Part shown: one piece after another, positions 46,375-56,499 of the stretch
Numbering within the stretch: the stretch's first letter is position 1
Layout: every line of letters begins with the position of its first letter
From: Coffea arabica
Lineage: Eukaryota; Streptophyta; Magnoliopsida; Gentianales; Rubiaceae
Reading direction: 5' to 3'
Assembly: GCF_036785885.1 (NCBI RefSeq)
Contig: NC_092320.1
Location: forward strand, 19,345,557-19,409,556
Length of the DNA stretch: 64,000 nt
Position numbers and translations under genes: made by a program
The notes under the pieces: generated by a model
Told to the model about the DNA's origin: nothing
The model's input: only the letters and a program-made list of their open reading frames with translations
The model's database searches: none

Positions 46375-48172
46375 CAGACAAGTATCAGGGTATTAATAGT
46401 CCTCTATATTATTTATTTGCAGCTGGTACGAAGTCAATTAATCAGAGATACCCACCAAATGACACAACTTAAGACTTGAAGGAAAAATATGATTGCTGAA
46501 GAATCGTTATCAGAATCAAATCATTGCACCTTAAATACAACTTTTTTGGATTCAGTTAGGTTTGCATCGAGGTGGAGAAGATCTCAATTACATACAAGCA
46601 ATTAACAGCAGAAGAAACATAGCTTTAATATCTGATTCTAGTAATGGTTTCTGGCAAAGAATACGTTGTCCTTCACGAGTAATGTTTCTAGAAACAATCT
46701 TTATATTTTTTGTGTTTAAAATAACTTGAAGAATACGGCAAAAGTAAACTTTGGTTTGTGGACTGATGAGTAAACACTATGAAATGATGAGTAAACATCA
46801 ACACTATATGTCTGGAAAGAGAGGAATTACATTATTTTTAGCAACAAGGTTACTAAAATTGGGGGTTATTATAACTTTATCCCTTTAAACTATAGTGCTA
46901 ATATCAATTTACCTTTTTAACATTATTTTGCAGGCATTTGACCTCGCAGTTATTCTCCTTTTTCATTCTAAGAGGACCAAGAAAAAATGTAAAAGGGTTC
47001 CCTTTTCTTTTTCATTCTCAACTATTAAGAAAAAAAAAAAGAAATTGAATAGAGGTTGACAGAAAACTCAATTTCAGAAAAAAGGAAAATAAAGAAGAAT
47101 CCAATATTATAATTAATTTAAAATAAGTTAGAGTGGGCGGTAGGGGTGAAGAGTAAGTAGTAATTTTAAAATAATAAGCACATTGGATTCTGTATTATTT
47201 TTATTTTCTTTTTTAAAATTGAGTTATCTCTCTATTTTCTTATTTTAAGTATTGATAAGTACACGAGGAAAAAAAGAAGAAGACATTTTTTTGACTTTTT
47301 TCCCCTTGTTATTAAAGAGGGTGGAAAAAAGGGAGAAGACACTTTTTTATTTTTTTTCTTGGTATTAAAAGGGTGAAAAAGGGGGAAAAAACCATTCCAA
47401 TTTTTTTAAAATTTTTAATCATACAGGAGAGGGATGTATTTCTTCTAAAATATTAGGTAAATTATATATAATTTCCTGTGTTTTCATCTATTGCCACATG
47501 ATTCCCAAAACATTTTAGGGTTTTATGCGGCTGATGTAAGGGAAAAAATTCATATTAATACCTCAAATTTCCCTTAAGGAGTTTTTATATTTAAATCAAA
47601 TTATTCAATGAATATATTTTTGTTTTTCTCCTAGTCTCAAAGAGTCTTGCCTCAGGCCTAAATCATTTCCGCTATATTCCTTTGGCCAAATTTACAATCG
47701 TATATTTGTGTTTGTAGCCGTTGATTGAACTTTAGTCTTAGGAAAAATGATAACAAATGGAAAGAGTGAGATACAAGTCAATTAAAAAACATGATTAACA
47801 CTAGAATTTGTGAGACATGGAGACTTGGATTATAAAAAGGATAAGAAAACTTGAATAGGTGAAAAAAGGTGCATTAAAACTATACGAAAGAAGTAGCATA
47901 ACAGTGATATAGTATTTGGTGATGAGCAGATTCTTGGTGATATGTTTTTTAAGTTTGATAGGCATTTTATTACTTTTGGGAAGATTATTATAATCATTTT
48001 GAGTCCTTAAGAAAAGCATGGAAGTATAATATTTGAATATAGAGGTGGGCAACGTGAGATTATCAGAAATCTTAGAAGAAGTTTTTGAAATTATCCTTTG
48101 CTGTAATACTATTCTTTTTTTTTTCTACTTTGTGATTATTGATTTCCACATTCACACTCGAAATGCTAAGGC
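46375..48172. other. Intergenic, AT-rich
   Basis: Nothing convincing beyond the right part of the local duplication (46375-46445). There are several poly-A/T runs near 47020-47400. Confidence 0.5.
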
Positions 48173-48189
48173 AAAAAGCAAAATTCAAG
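48173..48189. repeat. LINE target site duplication, left
   Basis: AAAAAGCAAAATTCAAG, repeated exactly after the poly(A) at 49163-49179. Confidence 0.85.
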
Positions 48190-49162
48190 TAGTGGGTTGG
48201 TGGCTCAGCTCATATGATTCTGAAATACAACGATTTATTGGGCACATTCTACCCAGTATTGTCTGTTGGCAGATTTGGAAAGCAAGGAATAAAGCAATGT
48301 TTGAGGATATTCAGATGAGGCCGCTTGCCATTTGTCGTGCCATTTTCTCGGAAATCCAGACCATTGTGGGAATTTATTTCAAACAAGTGTTCAGAGTACA
48401 GTCATTTCATCATTTGTATGATTGGTCGTATTCTTCTCATACTGAGGTTACATACAAACTTGTTCGTTGGGAAGCAAAGGAATCCGATCGGTTCATATTA
48501 AATACGGATGGCTGTTCTAAGGGCAATCCAGGGAGTGAGTGGAGGCGGTGGGGTTCTTCGGGATTCAAATGGCATACCTTTGATTGGCTTTTCGGCATAT
48601 CTTGGGGAAACTACAAGTCTATGTGCAGAGGTTCGGGCACTCCTTATTGGGCTTCAAACTTGTGTACATAGGGGTTTTCAAAATCTCTATGTTCAATCGG
48701 ATTCTTTATTATTAGTTGGAATTCTTCAGAATCGCATTCAATGCCCCTGGAAGATTCGACGAGAGATTAGGCAGATTTGGCAGTTGGTGAAAGATCCTGA
48801 TCGTTTTTCGCATTGCTATAGGGAAGCTAACAAAGTTGCTGATGCGCTGTCCAATGTGGGCGTATTTCATCCAGAGCATCAAGTCAAGCTTTACGAGGCC
48901 TTTAATTCGTTCCCAACTATGGCTCGTGGGGCCATTCGACTTGATAGATTAGGAATGCCTTCAATTCGGAAAAGTAAGCGTATGAAGGGCTGAGAACAAA
49001 GGACAACTGGAGCTAATATGCGGTTGCGGTTGCGGTTGAATGAGACATGGAGGTTTTGTGTGCTTTATTACCTTTTCAGTCGATTGCTGTACTTCGAATT
49101 GGTCTTTCTCAATGTGTAAAATTTGCTCCTATCAATAAAATAAACTAATATTTAATTAAAAA
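48190..49162 (+). mobile_element. 5'-truncated LINE (plant L1-type) tail with RNase H domain
   Basis: Plus-strand insertion of about 970 bp ending in a short poly(A), bounded by a perfect 17-bp target duplication, as expected from target-primed reverse transcription. It codes for the last part of a plant LINE ORF2. First come the WQIWKARN region downstream of RT and the start of RNase H (TDGCSKGNPG). A one-base frame change near 48530 follows. Then come the rest of RNase H (AEVRALLIGL, VQSDSLLLV, REANKVADALS) and a C-terminal tail to a stop at 48993. The 3' UTR is about 150 bases. The open frame starting at 48033 begins in flanking DNA by chance. The copy is dead on arrival because of its 5' truncation. 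Confidence 0.88.
48508..48993 (+). pseudogene. LINE ORF2 C-terminal RNase H fragment
   Basis: Frame carrying most of the RNase H fold (GGGGVLRDSNG, acidic residues in AEVRALL and QSDSLLL, REANKVADALS) and the ORF2 C-terminus. It is part of the truncated LINE, with no promoter of its own. The domain's first strand (TDGCSKGNPG) lies in another frame upstream. Confidence 0.8.
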
Positions 49163-49179
49163 AAAAAGCAAAATTCAAG
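49163..49179. repeat. LINE target site duplication, right
   Basis: AAAAAGCAAAATTCAAG, directly following the poly(A). Confidence 0.85.
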
Positions 49180-50684
49180 GATGAAAATGAAAAAAAAAAA
49201 AAAAGACAAGGTTATAAACATAGGGAAAGACTCTATATTTGATTAATGCTAAAATATTATAAAATGATTATAGAATTTCTTTTTCATTTTTTATGAGTGA
49301 CATTTTTATTAAGAAAATTTAGTAGGGGAATGATGGGATTTAAAAAGTGAAAAAAGAACAAAGAGATCAAAATTCAGGATCTCTAATTCTTGGGAGTAAC
49401 ATGATAATATTATTTCTAAAAATCCAATATCAAATCCTATTGGTGTAATATAAAGGAATTTGGATGATTGAAGTGTTTAAAATATAAAATACTTCTAAAT
49501 TATAATATCTTATTCATTAGTCGAATGTGGAATCTTATGTTTGTTGCCCCTTTCTTTTTTGCTTTGGATTTGGGTTTTGAACTTTGAGTATGAATTGAGT
49601 AAGATTATAGCATGAGAAGGTTCATCATGTTCATTTAATTAAGGTCTTCCTGCATTTAAAATGGGAGCTTACATGACAAAAAAAAAAAGATTAAAATGGT
49701 AATAATTTACAAAAGAGCATCATAGTGGGAACATTTTTCCTAAAAAAGGTCATTTCAGAACTAAATTCCGTGAATCCATGGTTTCATGTGGGGTTTCTTT
49801 TCATGGACGTGATTAACATCATGTCTCTTATCATTTCGATGAGGATTATTAACATCCAAGTCCTAGAGCCTGATTGCATTAGTACTATCCTTGGCCTTGG
49901 GTATAATATCACAAGTTCCTCCCTGTAAAGGTTGCAATGCGTTTTAAGAGAGTGAGAATTAAGTATATCACGGGAAAAAAAAAATTAATGGCAAAGTAAC
50001 TTACCAGAACAACCAACAGATGGAGGAGGATAATCCAACAAGCAAGTCCTTTGGAATCCATCAATTGGTAGGTTTTATATCCCTTGCAACTCCTCCTTTG
50101 AAGGATTAGGCAACAGCAGAAGCAAATGCCAAATATTACATATCGATGAAAAGTGTGCTTGATTAGAAGGTTCTTTTTCAAATAGTCGATTAAAATATGA
50201 CCCCTTGACAGATAGTGTTTCTTATTGAGGTTGAAAAATGAACCAAATTATTTGATACTCAAATCAAATTTGGCTAAAGAAAAGTTTGTTTGAACTTAGT
50301 TTGCCAACTAATCAATTTAAAATTTAAGAAGTATTATTATGTGTTAGATTAACTATCAAATTTGGCATTAACTTGGCTTGATTAACATAAAATTAGAATT
50401 TACAAGTAAAAAATTCAAGTTACTCAAGTTCGACTCATGCTCGATTCTATAAAAAAACTCATTTGAGTTTGGCTTAATTAATAAACAAGTCAAATTTGAA
50501 GACCTTCCTCTTAAAAAAATTTTTAAAAAATCAAGTTTGAGTACAGTTTTAAGTTTATTAAATAATCTAACAAGTTTGAATACTAGAACATTGAATCTAG
50601 TAGACCTACACAAAATCACTAAATTTATTTTAGACCATAACTGTAGATTGTTTAGAAAAAAAAGGACCAAAATGTAGACCTACC
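49180..50684. other. Intergenic, AT-rich; possible old transposon remnant
   Basis: No credible gene. The part at about 50380-50620 has a run of AAGTTCGACTCATGCTCGA and ACTCATTTGAGTTTGGCTTA words. They resemble degenerate non-autonomous DNA transposons common in plant genomes, but I could not find its ends. Confidence 0.4.
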
Positions 50685-50712
50685 CACGTGATGCAAACCA
50701 ACCAGCCACGTG
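50685..50712. promoter_or_regulatory. Two G-boxes (CACGTG) upstream of the organ-specific protein gene
   Basis: CACGTG at 50685-50690 and 50707-50712, both in the context CCACGTGAT, 22 bases apart. They lie about 45-70 bases upstream of the TATA box. G-boxes bind plant bZIP and bHLH factors, and paired copies are typical of ABA- or light-responsive promoters. The response itself cannot be read from sequence. Confidence 0.6.
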
Positions 50713-50755
50713 ATCCATGCTGTAACCTTGCTAGCTTCACTTAGCTATCGCCTTG

Positions 50756-50763
50756 TATAAATA
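50756..50763 (+). promoter_or_regulatory. TATA box of the organ-specific protein gene
   Basis: TATAAATA, 67 bases upstream of the start codon at 50830. This leaves room for a 5' UTR of about 35-40 bases. Confidence 0.75.
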
Positions 50764-50829
50764 GCCGTATAGCCCCCAAGAGTCTTTTCACCACCAAAGT
50801 TACATTTTGAGGCTTGTCATAGGCAAGGC

Positions 50830-51900
50830 ATGGCTTCATCTATCACTCTGATCGCAGTCTTTTCAATTGCCCTGGTAAGGTTTCTCAACCATCAATACTG
50901 TACTTGAAGTAGTAGTTCATACGAGATAATTGCTAGACTGTATAGGAATACTGATGAAACCCGTGAATTAAAGCTACCTGAGAAAACACATTCTTCTTCC
51001 TTTTTGCACATTCATCTGCAGCTCTAACCATCGCCACTGAAGGAATGGAAGCTCTTCAGATGGCTCTGTAGTTCTATTCTGATAAAATCTTGACTTCCAA
51101 ACATTACCAATGCTGGTACCATACTTAAACGTCAATGTAACTTGAGTAATGGCATATGACACTATTTACCATTTTTTAGTTGGAGGATTCATCCGGGAAA
51201 GCTTGAAGGTCAAATCAATACCTTAAAATCAACAAATGAATATTCCTGTTGCCAGTTGAGCTCGTATTTGGACATAACTATCCTTCCCTACAAGGGGTCA
51301 TCTTTTACAGTGCTACCATCAACGTACCTATATGGCTATATTGACGTTAGTTTCTTTTATGGTGATATTTGCACTAATGTGCAGTTTGGATGCATCACGG
51401 AAGCAAGGAAGAATCCTACGGACTTTTTGCAATCTGCTGTCATTAATGAGCATACTGAGGACAATCACCATGCAGAGCCGTCCCCTTCCAATCAGAAGAA
51501 GACAACTAATGGTAACACATTGAAAGACTTTGAGTCGAAGCGTGGCTCCCATCTCTTCTATCATGGCGACGACGCTTCTCCTCTGGTGAAAGACTTTGAG
51601 TCGAAGCTTGGCTCCCTTCTCTTATATCATTATGGCGCCGAGGAGAAACCTCTGAGGAAAGACTCATTATTTGGCGCTCCTCTGAGGAAAGACTTTGAGT
51701 CGAAGCTTGGCTCCCTTCTCTTATATCATTATGGCGCCGAGGAGAAACCTCTGAGGAAAGACTTTGAGTCGAAGCTTGGCTCCCTTCTCTTATATCATTA
51801 TGGCGCCGAGGAGAAAACGCTGATGAAAGACTTTGAGTCGAAACGTGGCTCCCATCTCTTCTATCATGGCGACGACGCTAAGCCAATGAAAGATAATTAA
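50830..51900 (+). CDS. Secreted organ-specific protein (P4/S2-like), two exons
   Basis: Exon 1 is 50830-50874 (MASSITLIAVFSIAL) and exon 2 is 51385-51900. The intron has GTAAGG at 50875 and ends AATGTGCAG at 51384, phase 0. Joined by this ordinary splice, the protein is 186 residues. It starts with a hydrophobic signal peptide that probably ends at CITEA before RKNPTDFLQ. That segment corresponds to the ARKDPGEYW start of mature organ-specific P4/S2 proteins (PF10950-type). From residue 62 it carries five repeats starting KDFESK and containing a YH core, similar to the KDFE...YH repeats of the family. Upstream are a TATA box and twin G-boxes; AATAAA at 52004 can serve polyadenylation. Function of the family is unknown; members are expressed organ-specifically. 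All splice and start signals look sound. I infer a live gene. Confidence 0.75.
51523..51897 (+). repeat. Five in-frame KDFESK repeats in the organ-specific protein gene
   Basis: Units lie at 51523-51588, 51589-51657, 51688-51756, 51757-51825 and 51826-51897. A 30-base partial unit (KDSLFGAPLR) lies at 51658-51687. The three inner 69-bp units (LGSLLLYHYGAEEK) are almost identical at DNA level. The first and last are of a second type (RGSHLFYHGDDA). The order is type A, B, partial, B, B, A. This suggests recent expansion of the inner unit by slippage or unequal exchange without loss of frame. Confidence 0.9.
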
Positions 51901-52003
51901 TGTCCAGGGAAGCCGCAACTTTACCTCTGTACGGACTACGGACCTGTGTCTCTTCTAGCTGGTCCGTTTTTATCCATTGTCTTCTTTCAACCAAGCGTTC
52001 CGT

Positions 52004-52009
52004 AATAAA
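52004..52009 (+). terminator. Candidate polyadenylation signal
   Basis: AATAAA about 100 bases after the stop codon of the organ-specific protein gene. Confidence 0.45.
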
Positions 52010-52200
52010 TGTCAGTACAGTTGAGTGCATTTTCTGTTTCTTTGTTTGTTGTTCTTTTTGCCATTTACCATATACAGGAAGTGCACAAAAAATGAGCACT
52101 ATTCAAGCATTATAAGAATCGTAGAGTGAGCGAACCGCTTTACCTTGATAATCTAAAAAGAGTTCTGCAAACTCGTACTCTTGTACGAAACCAGGACCAA

Positions 52201-52220
52201 ATATATATATATATATATAT
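52201..52220. repeat. (AT)n microsatellite
   Basis: Ten AT units. Confidence 0.95.
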
Positions 52221-54410
52221 CGATTCAATTTTCTAACTATGTGTGTGGTACGAATGCACATTAGAAGTACAGAAAATTCTCGAGTAAACTTTCACAAAAG
52301 AAGGGAAAGAATGGAGAACTCTTGAAGCGTGATTGATCGCTACTCTTAGGAATTTAATTATCCATACTACACTAAGTATTTGCTGTAGAGATATGGTAAT
52401 TTAACTTTAAGATACAACAAGAGAAGAAGCAGTTGATAGCAAATATCAAGTTTCTCAAACTAAGAAATGATCAAATAATTCTAGCTAGTTTTGACATTAA
52501 AAGGCTTGTTTATTTACAGGTAACCTTGTTTTCTTTTTGTCCCAATTATTTGACTTTAAACTTGGTTCTGTGACATGGATTCTACGTGTTAGTATACACA
52601 ACACTAATCCTAAACATTAAGTGAAAATCATATTATGGGTAACTGAGTACCGCATAACTTGCAATTATCCACTTACGCACTCAATATTATTGGGAAATTA
52701 CATGGATTTTTGTTTCGGTAACTCTAATTATAGTCTCAAGATCCATCTTAATTGAAGGGGCCATTATGAATTAGATGAACATGAAATTGTATTTCGATTC
52801 TCAAGCTAATCCCTTCCTCTTTCTCCATTGTAAGGATTAGTCTCTCTTTTTTTTTTTTAAGTGCTCTAATTATACAGGATTAAAGCAAGTAGCAATGGTC
52901 TATAAAAGGATAAAAAGTAAGCAGGGGCATATTTATTAAAACATGAAAATAATATGAAATTTTATAATACGCATGATATGAATAATGAATTGTACGTCAA
53001 TAATGCCAATATATTTGAAAAGTACAAAGCTGAAAATACAGCTTCACTTACTATGTGCATAATAAATATTTTAGCGAAGATTTTTTATTTTTAGTGTAAG
53101 TGAGAAATTTGAACTCCAAACCTTTCACTTACACTCTTTTTTCATACCATCCAATCCATCCCTACATTTTTATGAAGATGAGCACATAATGTGAGTTTTT
53201 ATTTTTTGAGGTGAATAACTTGTTCACAAAAAAGTTTACTCGATTTATGTAAAGTTTAAACTTTGGGCTGTCTAAACAACGCAAGTAGATGGCACTAGGA
53301 CACAATTCATTATGATGACTTCATCCAAGGTAACGAAAAAAAAGTTGTACAATTGCACTTAAAATTTGTGAAATTTATAGTACTATTTCATGGTTTATCC
53401 TCTCAAAGTTAACAACAAATAATGCTTTAAACTCCGTTTAAACAACTTATGAGTGTAATTCAAATTTATTGCTCCATTATGTATGTACAATGTATCAAAA
53501 CAGAAGAGTAGCAAATTGTGTTTTATTGCACTTTCTGTTTAGCTAGCTTCATGCAAATTAACCTTCGTAGATTATAGGTAAAGAATTGGTTTGCCATTCA
53601 ATGTATCCAAGAAATATGTGTTAGTACATAATGTTTATTTCAATGGATGCACAGGTGTAAAACAAAATTACAAATTATTAAGTTTTAAACTTTACAAGTA
53701 CTTAAAGCACAATAATTTTTATTAAATTAAAATTTTCCCTCCTGTGATTTGGTAGTTTATCATATAACCCCTCTATAGTTTAAAAATCTAACACAACGTC
53801 CTCATAATCTAGGTTAACATATCATCATTAATTTTTCTATTAAAACTAACAATCAATAGTTCAAAGTTTAAGTCAAATTAATATATTGAAAAATTTACCC
53901 TTTCACTAATCTAATTCTTTGAGGTAGTTACAAAACTATTACAATTATTATACACCTTAAACTATGTATTTGTTTTCAAGTAAACACAAAAGATGCAGCA
54001 GACCATTTTTAGCCAAGTTAATAAAATTGCAAATGTAACAATATAAAGCACCCTATCAAAAGTTACTCTATATGATTAAGAAAATAATTTATATTTATTC
54101 GAATGGAAAAAAGTTGCCAGAAGAGGGAGACACCATAGGAAAAATAGTTTAGAGTGAACTGCATCAATCATGCCTTCCATCGGGGGGGAAAAAATGATAG
54201 ATGTGCGTGTATATAGATACATACACGCGCATTTATGTATGTGCATGTACACGGACGTGAGGTTGTTCCTTTGAAAAGTAGCTTCTCCTGCAATAATCCA
54301 AATTCTAGGACAGTGGCAGAAATGGAAAAGTAGTATAGGCTGCACCGAAATCTACTAAAATACAAGCTTGAAATTCAGATAGAAATCGAAATACATAAAA
54401 AGATCAGAGC
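52221..54410. other. Intergenic, AT-rich
   Basis: No gene seen. A perfect 11-bp inverted repeat AGTGTAAGTGA / TCACTTACACT lies at 53093-53103 and 53125-53135. Confidence 0.5.
53093..53135. repeat. Perfect 11-bp inverted repeat
   Basis: AGTGTAAGTGA and TCACTTACACT separated by 21 bases. There is no terminator-like or transposon context. Confidence 0.5.
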
Positions 54411-54431
54411 TTTTTTTTTTTTTTTTTTTTT
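54411..54431. repeat. Poly(T) run (21 bases)
   Basis: Could be the poly(A) tail of a minus-strand retroposed segment to its right. No matching target duplication was found. Confidence 0.6.
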
Positions 54432-54767
54432 GAGGAGATAAAACGTTCAAAGCTGAAAGCAGAACCAGTCTTTGAGTCGTAGTGTTATTTAGATTCAAGT
54501 GAAAGACGGGGCACACGACCAATACAGCAGCCAAATAGAGATGGAAACTTGAGCTCTTGGACTCTATGGCCGAATGATAGAGCCCTAGATTGGAACCAGT
54601 GCAAAGCTTTCTGCCGCACTAACATGGCAAATAGGGGAGGTCCCGGAAGGCAATGTGACCATGGCTCCAGCGAGGGGTATCCATGTGACAAACAACTTCG
54701 ATCTTTTCACCATCCTCTCCGCTTAGCAAAATCCTATACACGCCCGATCGTGGCCTCTTGAGCATGG
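54432..54767. other. Unrecognised segment with a short minus-strand open frame
   Basis: Composition is richer in GC than the surroundings. A 48-codon minus-strand frame (54619-54765, starting MLKRPRSGVYRILLSGEDG) begins two bases from the solo LTR edge and looks protein-like. It may be a fragment of a gene split by that LTR insertion. I recognise no domain. Confidence 0.3.
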
Positions 54768-55312
54768 TGTTAGGAAATTAGTTTAATTTCTTTTAGATAG
54801 ATTTCTTGTTTTGTGTGGAAGTAACTAGTTTTTTAATTGATTTTGGTTACTTAAAATAGTAGTCAAGAAATTTCCTATTTTATTTAGGATTAGAAATTAT
54901 TTCCTATTCTGGACAAGTCTAGGAATTAGAATTGGTTTCCTGTTGTTATTTGGGTTTTTGATCAGATAATATTTTCCATAAATATGTGGATTAGCATACT
55001 ATACAAGAGACACACAAGGGGCACACAAGAGGCGACATGTAGCCCAATACATGGGTGGAGAGAGAGAGTTCTTGAAAGATGAGAGATGGTATATAAAGAT
55101 TAGATTTTGGTTTAAGTTGTATTCTTGTATAGGATTTTTTTCTCTCATAATAAAGAATGAGTTTCTCTCCGTGGACGTAGGCTCAATAGTGGAACCAAAC
55201 CACATTAAATAAATATTGTGTCGTTTATCTTTCATACTTGTGACTTATTTATTATTAATTATTGTATACTTGATATCTTAATAGTTATTTGTTCTGCGCT
55301 TGAATCCTAACA
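54768..55312 (+). mobile_element. Solo LTR, copia-like (545 bp)
   Basis: Ends TGTTAGGA...TCCTAACA, an 8-bp terminal inverted repeat with TG...CA. In plus orientation it holds TATATAAAG at about 55090 and AATAAAG at about 55149. It also has a CCGTGGACGTAGGC...GAACCA stretch like plant Ty1/copia LTR tails. No primer site or polypurine tract adjoins, so it is a solo LTR left by recombination. Flanking 5-mers do not match, so the target duplication has decayed or the element recombined with another copy. Confidence 0.7.
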
Positions 55313-55331
55313 AATAGTAATAAAAGATTTA

Positions 55332-55514
55332 AGGATAAGCTATGGTACGACATGTCATCTTTGGAGTTAAAATCATTTCAGGAACTTACAAGATTGTGTT
55401 GTTTTGCAATCTATCTGGAGTTGATCTCGTGGGCTGTTATGTCAAAAAGACTCCAATATTGCTCTCCGACCCTTGATTTTTCTGGCAAATTCACCCAATG
55501 ACTCATAGGATGTG
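55332..55514. repeat. Diverged dispersed repeat, copy B
   Basis: Colinear with 43651-43827. It reads open in one plus frame as SLELKSFQELTRLCCFAIYL, while copy A is interrupted. I do not recognise the source. Confidence 0.5.
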
Positions 55515-56499
55515 ACACAAGTACTCGTCTCTCTCCGTTGATTGGCATCCTCTCACACTCTCAAAGTGTATTTTCCATCATCTGGGCTTTTCGAGATCCT
55601 TGAGGAATCGAAAAGTGTTCAAGAATGTAAGGGAGTTGCTCTAGCTGTAGCAACTGACAAAATTATCCTTGATTGCTTATTCTGTCTACAGGGCTGAATG
55701 CACATGCATGTGGCAACAGTATAGCGCCTGTTAATGGAGTCTTGGTGCTATATATGGCCCATTCTTAAGCCATGTTTTGTTTGATTGGTTTCTAAAAGCC
55801 AGTGATCATACTGAGACCGGATTGCCCCTGACGAATTTGAATTATGGAGGCGAGTCCATTATTTGATCAAGAACCACCCAGATTTACTAGATGGCAAGCC
55901 AAGATTTCAATCTCATCGAGCTCTTTTGCATTCATTGTATTGCATGTACAAGACCATTAGTTTCGTTATGTTAACAATAGTTATAGATGCACATGCATTA
56001 ACAAAAAAAGTAATTTTAGTTTATGTACATGACTCAGGAAAAAATATACCAATATATAGTAATTCTTGATATATATATATATATATATATATTGATTGCT
56101 AGTTCTTGTACGTAACTCAGGGGAAAAAATTTTAGTTCATGTACATAAATCTTGACGTATGTGTATACCAATTTTTTTGAAAGTTAACTCAACCAAGCAC
56201 AACTGGACCTGCGCCAATCCCTAATCAAAATTTGATGCACATGCCATAAATTAAAATATAAAAAACTTAACATTGGAGAACTAAATGCGGCAAAAGAATA
56301 AATAATATAAGACTATTGTACAACATCAACATATGACACAAGTCTATTGTACAACATCGTCAAATTAAGAAAATAAACACACTCAGAATACATAGATGTT
56401 CTGTACAGTCCCTAAAACTTTTTTTTTTCTTTTTACTAATTTGATCCGGCCCACAGAACTCTCGTCTTTACCGTTACTATTTCAACTTCTAATTATCTT
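55515..56499. other. Intergenic, AT-rich
   Basis: No gene seen. An (AT)n run lies at 56069-56093. Confidence 0.5.
56069..56093. repeat. (AT)n microsatellite
   Basis: About twelve AT/TA units. Confidence 0.95.

Noticed and set aside
48033-48189. N-terminal 50 codons in frame with the LINE fragment
   Set aside because: They lie outside the LINE target duplication, in flanking DNA, and are open by chance.
54555-54610. tRNA-like A-box words (TGGCCGAATGATAGAGC) and a GGTTCCAATCT B-box-like word on the other strand
   Set aside because: The two boxes lie on opposite strands, no cloverleaf can be drawn, and box spacing does not fit a tRNA or SINE.
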